NCBI GenBank assembly: GCA_025989215.1
Contig: JAPDNP010000006.1
Location: forward strand, 124,001 to 188,000
Length of the DNA: 64,000 nucleotides
Direction: 5' to 3'
Source: Neisseriaceae bacterium JH1-16
Lineage (GTDB): Bacteria > Pseudomonadota > Gammaproteobacteria > Burkholderiales > Chromobacteriaceae
Shown here: positions 1-7,860 of the stretch, piece after piece
Position numbering within the stretch: the stretch's first letter is position 1
How the letters are laid out: every line of letters begins with the position of its first letter
The notes under the pieces: generated by a model
What the model was told of the DNA's origin: nothing
The model's database searches: none
The model's input: the letters and a program-made list of their open reading frames with translations, nothing else
Position numbers and translations under genes: made by a program

Positions 1-140
1 CCTGTCCATAATCTTGCTGCGCGGCCCTGATCGGGGCTCATGTGCTGCTCGAAATCCTCATGGACAACCACGTCCACTCCGATTTCTGCGCTGCTCTTCA
101 CCCCGCTGAGGGCCGCTCGCTACAGATTCTGAACAGGCTC
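1..140. repeat. MITE-like inverted-repeat element, copy 1 (left tip cut by window edge)
   Basis: This is a diverged member of a repeat family also found at 5273-5413, 10061-10203, 13495-13635, 51336-51464, 55022-55148 and 60048-60190. It shares the central block CTCATGGAC...GTCCACTCCG and the outer end CTGAACAGGCTC. The outer end stops at base 140, and the next triplet TCA (141-143) is the reverse complement of the TGA stop of the SMR gene. No ORF in it looks coding. Assignment rests on visual alignment with the better conserved copies. Confidence 0.6.
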
Positions 141-515
141 TCAGCTGCTGCGCGCGACCAAGACTACGCCGATGATGATCACGGCGATGCCGGCCAGGCG
201 CTGCACGGTGACCGCTTCGCCGAACAGCCACCAGGCGAGGCCGGCGTTGACCACGTAGCCGATCGACAGCATCGGGTAGGCGATGCTGACCTCGACGCGC
301 GACAGCGCCATGATCCACACCACTACGCTGATCACGTAGCAGGACAGGCCGCCGATGATCGGCAGATTGGTCGCCAGCGACCAGCCGATCGGCACGATAT
401 TGGCCGAGGAGAAGTCGAAGTGGCCGATCTGGCGCACCCCGGCCTTCAGGAACAGCTGGGCGGCGGCGTTGAGCAGCACCCCCAGCAGAATCAATCCGAA
501 TTCAATCAGTTTCAT
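141..515 (-). CDS. SMR/EamA-type small membrane protein, ArnF/ArnE-like flippase subunit
   Basis: A 124-residue protein with four hydrophobic segments (about 4-22, 44-68, 74-92 and 100-120), the size and topology of EmrE/ArnE/ArnF small multidrug-resistance-like proteins. The conserved stretch SIAYPMLSIGYVVNA (about 80-94) and the C-terminal GEAVTVQRLAGIAVIIIGV pattern are typical of the ArnF/EamA branch. It overlaps the end of the upstream ArnT-like glycosyltransferase by 4 bp (ATGA junction), so the two are translationally coupled. By context it probably flips or carries the undecaprenyl-linked sugar used by that enzyme. No arnBCAD genes are in the window, so the sugar is unknown. Confidence 0.8.
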   Translation of the reverse strand: MKLIEFGLILLGVLLNAAAQLFLKAGVRQIGHFDFSSANIVPIGWSLATNLPIIGGLSCYVISVVVWIMALSRVEVSIAYPMLSIGYVVNAGLAWWLFGEAVTVQRLAGIAVIIIGVVLVARSS

Positions 516-2188
516 GGTTTGACCACGACCACCCGACGCGCGTCCTGATAGACGATCTGCATCGGCAGGCCCTGTTGTTGCAAGTCCTTGTAAGTGTTCG
601 GCGCCATCATCGCCGCCGTGTGCGGGATGGCGCGCCAGCGTTCGGTGAACTGCGCCACCTTCGGCATCCAGCGTGCCGGATCCAGGCCCTGACCGTAGGC
701 GAACTCGTCGACGTAGTTCACCAGCGTCACCTTGCGGTCGAGATAATACGGGAACGACTGCTCATAATAACTCACCGAGAAGATCTGGCTGTCCGGTTTC
801 AGGTAGGGGGTGAGCTTTTCGACCAGCATCTTGCTGCTCTTGAGCTGGCGGCCGTAGCTGTCGTGGCCGAGCGAGGCGGTAGTGACCGACGCGAGGCTGG
901 CGGCGGCGATCAGCGCCACCGCGGCAAGCTTGCGGCCGCTGCCGAGCAGGCGCCAGGCGAACAGCGCCTGCACCAGGAACAGCACCGCGGCCAGCGCCAC
1001 CGCGTGCGCGAACGGGATCAGTACCTCGAGCGGCGAGTCCGGCGAGGCGAAGTGGCCGGCGAACGGTACGGCGGCCAGCAGGATCAGCCAGAAGGCCATC
1101 GGGAACAGCAGGTGGCGCTTGAGTTTCGCCGCGTCGATCTCGATGAAGTAGCGGGCCGCCAACAGCGCCAGCGCCGGGAACATCGGCAGGATGTAGGACG
1201 GCAGCTTCGACTTGGAGATGCTGAAGAACACGAACACGAACACCGACCAGATCAACAGCAGGCGCAGCGGCTGGAAAGCCTTGCCCGGTTCGCGGCGCAG
1301 GCCGGTGTTGAGCATCGCCGGCAACAGCGTGGTCCACGGCAGCAGGCCGACGATCAGCACCGGCACGAAGTAGTAGAGTGGGCCGGTGCGCTTGGCTTCG
1401 GTGGTGAGGAAGCGCTGGAAGTGCTCGCGGATGAAGAAGAAGTCGAAGAAGCCCGGGTTCTTCAGCGACACCGCCACGAACCACGGCGCGGTCAGCGCGA
1501 AGAACAGCACCAGGCCGCTTGCCCAGTGCATGCGGCGCCAGAAGGTCCATTGCCAGGTGGTCAGGCTGTACAGCACCAGCGTGGCGCCCGGAATCACCAG
1601 GCCGACCAGACCCTTGGACAGCGTGGCACCGGCCATCGCCGCCCAGGTCAGCCACATCGCGTTGCGCCGCTCGGTGTCGCTTGCCTCATCGCGTTGCGCC
1701 ACCAGGAAGCCGCACAGCGCCACGGTCAGGAAGAAGGTCAGCCCCATATCCAACGTCAGGAAGTGGCTGTTGCCGATGATCCAGGTGCTGCCGGCGGCGG
1801 TCAGCGCCGCGAACAGGCCGGCTTGCTCGCCCCACAGGCGGCGGCCGGTGATACCGACCGCGACCACGGTCAGGAAGCCGGTCAGTCCCGGCCAGAAACG
1901 GGCGGCGAATTCGTTGATGCCGAACACCGCGAAGCTGAGTGCCCCCATCCAGTACTGCAGGATCGGCTTCTCGAAATAGAGGAAGCCGTTCAGGTGCGGC
2001 GTCAACCAGTCGCCGCCTTGCAGCATTTCCAGCGAGATCGAGGCGTAGCGGCCCTCGTCGGGGTGGATCAGCGCGCGGTAGCCGAGCGAGCCGAACCAGA
2101 CGACGGCAAGCGCCAGCCAGCCCAGCAGCACCCAGGCGCTGCGAGGTCGGTCAGAGACGGAAGAGGCAGGACGGTGGTGTTCGTTCAT
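512..2188 (-). CDS. ArnT-like glycosyltransferase family 39 (PMT-type) membrane protein
   Basis: 558 residues, close to the usual ArnT length of about 550. The N-terminus has a short polar tail, a transmembrane helix at about 18-38, then the family signature HPDEGRYA (about 42-49) with the acidic residue expected in the first periplasmic loop of lipid-linked-sugar transferases. FEKPILQYW follows at about 72-80. About ten further hydrophobic segments and a soluble C-terminal domain follow. Family knowledge: such enzymes transfer a sugar from undecaprenyl phosphate to lipid A or to proteins in the periplasm. It is co-transcribed with the downstream SMR-like gene. Substrate cannot be told from sequence alone; 4-amino-arabinose transfer to lipid A is the best-known family role. 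Confidence 0.83.
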   Translation of the reverse strand: MNEHHRPASSVSDRPRSAWVLLGWLALAVVWFGSLGYRALIHPDEGRYASISLEMLQGGDWLTPHLNGFLYFEKPILQYWMGALSFAVFGINEFAARFWPGLTGFLTVVAVGITGRRLWGEQAGLFAALTAAGSTWIIGNSHFLTLDMGLTFFLTVALCGFLVAQRDEASDTERRNAMWLTWAAMAGATLSKGLVGLVIPGATLVLYSLTTWQWTFWRRMHWASGLVLFFALTAPWFVAVSLKNPGFFDFFFIREHFQRFLTTEAKRTGPLYYFVPVLIVGLLPWTTLLPAMLNTGLRREPGKAFQPLRLLLIWSVFVFVFFSISKSKLPSYILPMFPALALLAARYFIEIDAAKLKRHLLFPMAFWLILLAAVPFAGHFASPDSPLEVLIPFAHAVALAAVLFLVQALFAWRLLGSGRKLAAVALIAAASLASVTTASLGHDSYGRQLKSSKMLVEKLTPYLKPDSQIFSVSYYEQSFPYYLDRKVTLVNYVDEFAYGQGLDPARWMPKVAQFTERWRAIPHTAAMMAPNTYKDLQQQGLPMQIVYQDARRVVVVKP

Positions 2189-2415
2189 CGGGAATGGGAT
2201 CGGGTTGGGGACGAAAGGTTCAGAGCCTATGCGGTGAAGCTTAGGACAAGCTTACGCCGCCAGCATTGCCGGGGCGCCGGGCATCATCGCACAGCCGCCG
2301 CCGGCGCAGAATCCCCCGCATGTAGCGATTTTGTTACCGCGCGGGGCAGTCGTGCTAAGCTCGGCGGCCGCGATTATACCAGCAAGCGCTTTGCGCACCT
2401 GTTTTAGGAGTTTTC

Positions 2416-2892
2416 ATGCTGACGCTCACCCATTCCGACCTCGACACGCTCAGCGGCAATGCCGCCGCCGCGCCGCGCCTGCGAGCCAACCGCAACTTCC
2501 ACGCCGAGCTGTCGGCACCGGTGCAGCGCCTGGCGATCGCGATGGAGCCGGGCACCTATGTGCGTCCGCACCGCCACAGCCACAGCTGGGAGCTCTTGAC
2601 CGTGTTGAAGGGCTCGTTCGAAGTGATCATCTTCGACGAGGCCGGCGTGGTGAGCGAGCGCATTCTGCTCGGCAAGGAAGCACGCGTGCTGGAAATGCCG
2701 GCGAACACCTGGCACTCGGTGCAGTCCTGTGAGCCGGGCAGCGTGGTGTTCGAGGTGAAGCTCGGGCCGTACGCGCCGTTGACCGAGGAAAACCTGGCGG
2801 CCTGGTCGCCGGCCGAGGGCGATGCCGCCGTCGCCGACCTGATGGCGTTCATGCGCGTGGCCAAGGTCGGCGAGCGCTACGCGCCGGCCTGA
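2416..2892 (+). CDS. wbuC: WbuC-family cupin-fold metalloprotein
   Basis: 158 residues, the normal size of WbuC cupins. The cupin metal motif is visible as RPHRHSHSWE (about 50-59) with a second-motif histidine in NTWHSV (about 97-102). Start at the ATG after TAGGAG (about 2406-2411), good ribosome-binding spacing. WbuC proteins are often encoded near O-antigen or LPS genes, and their reaction is not established. The adjacent, divergently transcribed ArnT-like/SMR pair also concerns envelope glycans, which fits but does not prove a link. The gene ends just before an inverted uptake-like motif pair and a terminator. Confidence 0.85.
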   Translation: MLTLTHSDLDTLSGNAAAAPRLRANRNFHAELSAPVQRLAIAMEPGTYVRPHRHSHSWELLTVLKGSFEVIIFDEAGVVSERILLGKEARVLEMPANTWHSVQSCEPGSVVFEVKLGPYAPLTEENLAAWSPAEGDAAVADLMAFMRVAKVGERYAPA

Positions 2893-2908
2893 TTGCCTGA
2901 GCTGCCCG

Positions 2909-2928
2909 TTCGGCCAACGTTGGCCGAA
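2909..2928. repeat. Perfect inverted pair of the over-represented TTGGCCGAA motif
   Basis: TTCGGCCAACGTTGGCCGAA is a 20-bp perfect palindrome formed by two convergent copies of the 9-mer that recurs through the window. It lies 17 bp after the wbuC stop and just before a rho-independent terminator. In Neisseria, inverted DNA uptake sequences commonly sit at terminators; the analogy is inference. Confidence 0.75.
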
Positions 2929-2934
2929 ACAGAA

Positions 2935-2959
2935 AACCGGCCCCGAGGGGCCGGTTTTT
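2935..2959. terminator. Bidirectional rho-independent terminator between wbuC and the TonB receptor
   Basis: The stem AACCGGCCCC/GGGGCCGGTT with a two-base loop is followed by a T-run on the plus strand and preceded by an A-run, so it can serve the two convergent genes. Confidence 0.85.
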
Positions 2960-2975
2960 CATTGCGCGCTCGCGC

Positions 2976-5189
2976 TCAGTATTCCAGCTTCAGGCTGACG
3001 GTGATGTTGCGGCCCGGCGCGGTGTACAGGTTCTTGACCGGGCTGCTGTCGAGCACGCCGCGGACATTCGACCATTCCCAGTATTTGCGGTCGGTGAGGT
3101 TGTAGATGCCGGCGTTGATGCTGACGTACTTGTTGAGCTTGACGCCGCCGATCAGGTCGAACACCACCGACGAGCCCGGCAGGAAGGCCGCCTTGCCGCT
3201 GTAATCGCTGGAGAGATCGACGTCGCCGCCTTTCTTGGCCAGACGGTAGGTGGCGAACGCTTCGGTGAACCAGCGCTCGTCGCTGTCGTAGCGGGCACCG
3301 ATCGAGGCGGTGATCGGGTTGACGCTGTTGAGCGGCACGTCCTGACCCTTCTCGTCCTGCACCGTGCCATGGGCGTAGGCGGCGGCGGCGCGGAACGAGA
3401 GACCGTTGTCGAACCTCCAGTCCACCCGGCCTTCCAGGCCATGAATGTCGGCGCGGGCATTGTTGATGTACTGGAACACCGACGGGTTGGAAGGCGTCAT
3501 ATTGCCGCTGACGATGACCTGATTGATGAAGTCCTTGTAGCGGCCCTGGTAGGCGGCGACCGCATAGTTGATCAGGCTGTGGTCGGCCAGCAGTTTGCCC
3601 TTCAGCCCCAACTCGACGGTATCGCTGGTCTCCGGCTTCAGATTCGGGTTGCCGATGCTGGTGTAGCCCTGCGCCGGGTTGCCGAAGCTGTTGTTGACCT
3701 GGTCGGGGGTCGGAGCGCGGAAGCCGTGGGCGTACTGGGCGTAGGCCGACAGGGATGGCATGAACTCGTACATCACCGCCAGGCGCGGCGACAGTTCGCC
3801 CTTGCTCTGCTCGACCAGCACCCCCTTGTACAGCGGGCTGGCCTTGGCGTTCAGGCTGTAGTTGTCGTAGCGCAGCCCCGGCGTGACGGTCAGGCTGCCT
3901 ACGTTGATCGCATCCTGCAGGTAGACGCCCAGCTGGTCATAGTCGGTATCCGGGAAATACTGGTTCGGGAAGCCCGACGAGGACACGCCACCGCCTTCGC
4001 TCAGCCCGGAAATCTTGGTCTGGCTGATGTCGAAGCCGTAGATCAGACCATGGCGTAGCGCTCCGGTGGTGAACGCGCTATCGGCCTGCAGCGAGCCGCC
4101 GACCGACTTTTCCTCGTAGGTCCCCTGGCGCCAGCGGCTGGTGTTGTTGTTGCGGTTTTCCAGGCTGTACTGGACGGTCTTCGAGTCCTGCACGTAGACG
4201 AGCGCATGCAGTTTCTGCAGCCATGGGCTGGCGTCGTTGTCGTAGTCGTAATCGAAGCTGGCGCGGTTCTGCTCGCCCTTGTTGCTGTCGTTCAGATTCT
4301 TGACCGAGGTCGGCGCCGCGCCGCCCTGGGCATTGAGCACCCGGGTATCCTGGTGACTATTGACCGACTCGACGCTCAGCTTGAAGGCGTTGACCGCATC
4401 CGGGGTGTAGCGCAACTTGGCGAGCACCGAGTCCGAGCGGTTGTTCTGCGGGTTCGGGGTGTCGCGCAGGGTGCTTGCCGAATTGTTGCTGCCCATGTTC
4501 TGGGTTTCTTCGCCGTTGCGCCAGGTGCCGACCACCATCGCCTGCCAGGTCTCGTTGCCGACCGCGGCGGTGCCGCTGGTTTCCCAGCTCTGGTCGACCG
4601 AGCGGTAGGTTTCCTTCAGCGAGAAGTACTGCTTGCGGCCGTCTTTCAGGAAGTCCTGCGGATCCTTGGTGATGAAGTTCAGTGCGCCGGTCAAACCGTC
4701 GCTGCCGTACAGCGTCGAGGCCGGGCCACGCAGGATTTCCAGGCGCTTGAGTTCTTCCGGGTCGGTGAAGTCGCCGCGGCCGGACTGCTGTGGACCGTAG
4801 CTGAAGCCATAGGGCTGGCGGATGCCGTCCTTCATCAACAGCACGCGGTTGCCGTCCAGACCGCGGATGTTGACGCTGCTGTTGCTGCCCTTGCCGCCGC
4901 CCTGCGCCGCGCTGGTCCCGCGATACGGCGTGGTGGTCACGGTGACGCCCGGCTCGAAGCGCAGCAGGTCTTTCAGGTCGCGCGGCATCTGCTCGTCGAT
5001 GTCCTGAGCGGTGATCACCGAGATACTGGCCGGCGTCTTGTTCAGCGCGGTTTCGGTGCGCGTGGCGGTGACGCTGACCGTGTCGAGTTCGGCGCCGCCC
5101 TTGGACTGGCTGTCGGCGGCGTTGGCATTGCTGGCGAGCACGCCGACGAGCGCGGCGCAGAGCGGGGTAAGGCGGTGTGGGTGGCGCAA
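2976..5189 (-). CDS. TonB-dependent haem/haemoglobin-family outer-membrane receptor
   Basis: About 737 residues. A cleavable signal peptide (RLTPLCAALVGVLASNANA) is followed by a TonB-box-like segment (DTVSVTATRTE), a plug domain (RDLKDLLRFEPGV, NIRGLDGNRVLLMKDG, ILRGPASTLYGSDGLTG) and a 22-strand barrel. The FRAPTPDQ and NPNLKPE motifs are typical of haem/haemoglobin/transferrin receptors, and the protein ends in an aromatic-rich strand (ITVSLKLEY). Two TTG starts are possible. I prefer the one at 5189 because GGAGA lies six bases upstream; 5210 would add seven residues. A Fur box lies about 250 bp upstream, with a MITE-like element between. Ligand specificity (haem versus ferric siderophore) is inferred from family motifs. 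Confidence 0.88.
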   Translation of the reverse strand: MRHPHRLTPLCAALVGVLASNANAADSQSKGGAELDTVSVTATRTETALNKTPASISVITAQDIDEQMPRDLKDLLRFEPGVTVTTTPYRGTSAAQGGGKGSNSSVNIRGLDGNRVLLMKDGIRQPYGFSYGPQQSGRGDFTDPEELKRLEILRGPASTLYGSDGLTGALNFITKDPQDFLKDGRKQYFSLKETYRSVDQSWETSGTAAVGNETWQAMVVGTWRNGEETQNMGSNNSASTLRDTPNPQNNRSDSVLAKLRYTPDAVNAFKLSVESVNSHQDTRVLNAQGGAAPTSVKNLNDSNKGEQNRASFDYDYDNDASPWLQKLHALVYVQDSKTVQYSLENRNNNTSRWRQGTYEEKSVGGSLQADSAFTTGALRHGLIYGFDISQTKISGLSEGGGVSSSGFPNQYFPDTDYDQLGVYLQDAINVGSLTVTPGLRYDNYSLNAKASPLYKGVLVEQSKGELSPRLAVMYEFMPSLSAYAQYAHGFRAPTPDQVNNSFGNPAQGYTSIGNPNLKPETSDTVELGLKGKLLADHSLINYAVAAYQGRYKDFINQVIVSGNMTPSNPSVFQYINNARADIHGLEGRVDWRFDNGLSFRAAAAYAHGTVQDEKGQDVPLNSVNPITASIGARYDSDERWFTEAFATYRLAKKGGDVDLSSDYSGKAAFLPGSSVVFDLIGGVKLNKYVSINAGIYNLTDRKYWEWSNVRGVLDSSPVKNLYTAPGRNITVSLKLEY

Positions 5190-5272
5190 GGTAAGTCTCC
5201 GAGTCTCCAATGATCTGCAATGGCTGGCTCGGAAACCGCGGGGTACCTGGCTGGCTGTTCACTCCGTTCTAA

Positions 5273-5413
5273 AAACCTGTTCACGATCTGCTGCACTCGG
5301 GTGATCCTGTGTTGAAATGCCACTCAAAATGCTCATGTACTCTGTGTACATTCCGCTTTTTCGCGTCATTTCGCCTTGGCTGACCCTTCGTTCGCGAGAT
5401 CGTAAACAGGTTC
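5273..5413. repeat. MITE-like inverted-repeat element, copy 2
   Basis: 141 bp, near-complementary ends (AAACCTGTTCACGATC at the left; GATCGTAAACAGGTTC at the right) and a central CTCATGTACTCTGTGTACATTCCG block. It is flanked by TAA (left) and TAG (right). It lies between the Fur box and the TonB-receptor start and so would be in the receptor's 5' leader. It is the same length as the copy at 13495-13635, which is in opposite orientation. No coding content. Confidence 0.8.
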
Positions 5414-5438
5414 TAGGGCCGGTGTGTTGTGATTAATT

Positions 5439-5457
5439 AAGAATAATAATCATTAAC
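5439..5457. promoter_or_regulatory. Fur box (iron-responsive operator)
   Basis: AAGAATAATAATCATTAAC matches the classic 19-bp Fur consensus GATAATGATAATCATTATC at 15 of 19 positions. The surrounding 30 bp is strikingly AT-rich for this genome. The only iron-type gene nearby is the TonB receptor reading away on the minus strand, so Fur repression of that receptor is the likely role. Confidence 0.75.
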
Positions 5458-5748
5458 AATTGATTTTAGAGAAAGAGGAACTCGGCCGTCAAGGGGCCGT
5501 GCGGCGAAACGGGCGGGATGAGGATGCCGTGTCGGCCCGGATCGGTAGCTGCTCGCGCACCCCATCGCTAGCCATGTCGTCCTGTTCGGCCAAGGTTCTG
5601 GGCACCGCGCCGACGTCCTTGATGATCGGGGGCTGAATGCCTTCGGCTGGCTCGTCGATATGCGTCGCGAAGCGGACGTCATGCAGGCTGGTACAGCCGG
5701 CCGGGATTGCATGGCATCAGCGCGAAGTTGGATGGGGAGGGCGGTGCC
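5458..5748. other. Non-coding stretch, possible remnant of a minus-strand gene
   Basis: Between the Fur box and the end of the sensor kinase I see no convincing gene. On the minus strand a frame without a start codon reads IQPPIIKDVGAVPRTLAEQ (about 5580-5640), protein-like but unrecognised, and contains one copy of the uptake-like 9-mer at about 5585. It could be the tail of a decayed gene. Confidence 0.3.
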
Positions 5749-7122
5749 TTAACTGGCTGCCGGCAGCGTCAGTGCGACCAGCAGGCCGCCGCCGGGAGGC
5801 TCGTTGAGCGTGACGTCGGCGCCGTGCACCCGGGCGATCTCGGCGACGATGGCAAGGCCCAGGCCGCAGCCCTCGTTGTCGCTGACATGTTCGCCGCGGT
5901 AGAAGCGCTCGAACACGCGCTGCCGTTCAGCCACGGGGATGCCCGGGCCGTTGTCCTGTACCGACAGGCACCAGCCGGCATCGCCCGGGCCGACGGCGAC
6001 GGTGACCACGCCGCCCACCGGGCTGTAGCGGATCGCATTGTCGATCAGGTTGGACATGAGCTCGCGCAGCAGCAGCGGCTGGCCGCTGAGCTGGGCATGC
6101 TCGGCGCCCTCGTAGCCGAGGTCGATCTGCTTGGCCAGCGCCGTCGCGATGAAGTCGCCGCAGACCTCGCGGGCGAGCCGTGCCAGGTCGAACGGCGCAG
6201 CCGGCTGCTGTGCCTGCCACGGTTCGGCGCGCGACAGCGCCAAGAGTTGGTTGGCGAGACGAATCGCCTGGTCGGTGCTGCGCACCAGCGCAGCCAGGCC
6301 CTCGTCGCGCCGCGCGCCGTCCGGCTCGCGTGCGGTCAGCTCGGCCTGGGTCTTCAGCAGCGTCAGCGGTGTGCGTAGCTGGTGGGCGGCGTCGGCGACG
6401 AAGCGCTGCCGAGCGTCGAGCTGTTCCTCGAGCTTTTCCAGCGTCTGATTCAGCGCGCGTGCCAGCGGCTGCAGCTCGGATTGCACCGCGTTCTCGTCCA
6501 GGCGCAGCGCCGGGTCGCCGCCGCGCTCGTTCAGCGTTCGGCCAACCTCGCGTAGCGGCCGCAGCACCTGGTGGATGCCGATGCTGGTGAACAGTACCAC
6601 CGCCAGCGCCAGCAGCAATTGCTGCAGCAGCGAGTCGCGCTGCAGCTGCAACGCGAGCGCCTGGCGCGCGCTGGTGGTCTCGCCGACCTGCACCAGCATC
6701 TGGCGGTGCGCGCCGCCGTAGTAGAGCGGGAAACTGTACGCCGCGACGCGTAGCGACTCGCCGCGGTAGTGGGTGTCGTAGAAGGCCAGCTCGCCGCTGG
6801 CGGGCAGGGGGCTAGGCAGCGGCAGGTCGTGGTAGCCGGTGATGGTGCTGGCGCCGGCGAAGCCGACCCGGTAGAACACCCGGTCCTGGAAGTTGGGGTC
6901 GAACATCTCCAGCGCCGCCACCGGGATGTCGACCACCAGCTCGCCGCCCTCGACGGTGACCCGTTCGGCGATGCTGCGCGCCGACGCCTGCAGCGTGCGG
7001 TCGAAGGCACGGTCGGCCGAAGCGCGCGCATTGCTGCTGGCGAGCCAGCCGTTGATCAGCACCAGCGGGATTAGCGGCAGCACGATCCACACCAAGAGCT
7101 GGCGCAGCAGGCTAGGCTGCAT
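5749..7122 (-). CDS. tctE: TctE-like sensor histidine kinase
   Basis: 457 residues. One transmembrane helix lies at about 8-28, then a periplasmic sensor region (about 30-165) and a second helix at about 168-188. A HAMP-like linker follows, then the HisKA box FVADAAHQLRTPLTLL (His about residue 247) and an HATPase domain with N-box NLIDNAIRYSP and G-boxes DNGPGIP and GCGLGLAIV. Architecture and N-terminus match TctE, the kinase that controls tripartite tricarboxylate transporters in proteobacteria. Its start overlaps the 3' end of the response-regulator gene by about 11 bp, so the pair is co-transcribed. The presumed target operon tctCBA lies at 10245-13199. Confidence 0.9.
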   Translation of the reverse strand: MQPSLLRQLLVWIVLPLIPLVLINGWLASSNARASADRAFDRTLQASARSIAERVTVEGGELVVDIPVAALEMFDPNFQDRVFYRVGFAGASTITGYHDLPLPSPLPASGELAFYDTHYRGESLRVAAYSFPLYYGGAHRQMLVQVGETTSARQALALQLQRDSLLQQLLLALAVVLFTSIGIHQVLRPLREVGRTLNERGGDPALRLDENAVQSELQPLARALNQTLEKLEEQLDARQRFVADAAHQLRTPLTLLKTQAELTAREPDGARRDEGLAALVRSTDQAIRLANQLLALSRAEPWQAQQPAAPFDLARLAREVCGDFIATALAKQIDLGYEGAEHAQLSGQPLLLRELMSNLIDNAIRYSPVGGVVTVAVGPGDAGWCLSVQDNGPGIPVAERQRVFERFYRGEHVSDNEGCGLGLAIVAEIARVHGADVTLNEPPGGGLLVALTLPAAS

Positions 7123-7786
7123 CGTCCGCGTCCAACAGATATCCCAGGCCGCGCAGTGTGGCGATGCGCACGCCGCTGCCGGTCAGTTTCTTCCTCAGGC
7201 GATGCACGTAGATTTCCATTGCGTCCGGGCTCAGGTCCTGGTCGAGCCGGACGATCTGTTCGGCCAGGGTGTCCTTGGTCACCGGCTTGCCCTGGCGGTA
7301 CAGCAGTACCTCCAGCACCGCCAGCTCGCGCGGGGTCAGCGCCAGCGCCTCGCCGGCCACCGTCACCCGACGCGCCTGCGGCTCGAACAGCAGCCGGCCA
7401 CAGGCCAGCGGCCCGGCCTCGCGTCCTTGCGAGCGGCGCAGCAGCGCGCGGGTGCGCGCCTCCAGTTCGGCCAACTCGAACGGCTTGCCCAGATAGTCGT
7501 CGGCGCCCAGGTCCAGCCCCTGCACCCTGTCGTCGATGCCGCTTTGCGCGGTCAGTACCAGCACCGGCACGCGGTTGCCACGGCGGCGCAGCCGCTTCAG
7601 CACCTCGAAGCCGTCCATGCGCGGCAGGCCGATGTCGAGGATCACCAGCGCGTACGGCTCGAAGGCCAGCAGCTGGTCGGCCTCGACGCCGTCGCGGGCG
7701 AGGTCGACCGCGTGGCCGGCGGCGGTGAGGGCACGGCCGAGCCAGTCGGCCAGCTCCGGATTGTCTTCGACGAGTAACAGGCGCAT
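7112..7786 (-). CDS. tctD: TctD-like OmpR-family response regulator
   Basis: 224 residues. The receiver domain begins MRLLLVEDNPELADW, with the acidic pair ED at residues 8-9, the phospho-acceptor aspartate in LVILDIGLPRMDG (about 51) and lysine in YLGKPFE. The C-terminal winged helix carries LTPRELAVLEVLL and the terminal hairpin VRIATLRGLGYLL of OmpR-type regulators. Start chosen at MRLLLVEDN; a longer in-frame extension to 7837 adds non-homologous sequence. It is followed by tctE and is divergent from the solute-binding protein gene, with about 75 bp between starts, a natural place for its own regulatory sites. Confidence 0.92.
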   Translation of the reverse strand: MRLLLVEDNPELADWLGRALTAAGHAVDLARDGVEADQLLAFEPYALVILDIGLPRMDGFEVLKRLRRRGNRVPVLVLTAQSGIDDRVQGLDLGADDYLGKPFELAELEARTRALLRRSQGREAGPLACGRLLFEPQARRVTVAGEALALTPRELAVLEVLLYRQGKPVTKDTLAEQIVRLDQDLSPDAMEIYVHRLRKKLTGSGVRIATLRGLGYLLDADDAA

Positions 7787-7860
7787 GACAGTTTCTTGAA
7801 AGCGATTTGAAAGCTGAAGGTCCGAGAATGCTAACACCGACTAGCCCGAGTGTTGGACCG

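Noticed and set aside
42-548. 168-codon plus-strand frame opposite the SMR gene
   Set aside because: His/Asp/Gln-rich shadow, overlaps the repeat element, no start signal.
575-2407. A 610-codon plus-strand open frame opposite the ArnT-like gene
   Set aside because: It is an Arg/Gln/His-rich antisense shadow of a high-GC gene with no family pattern; the minus-strand frame has clear transmembrane and GT39 motifs.
5437-5712. 91-codon minus-strand frame between the Fur box and tctE
   Set aside because: It covers the Fur box, is Ser/Arg/Pro-rich and has no ribosome-binding site or family pattern; kept only as possible remnant DNA.
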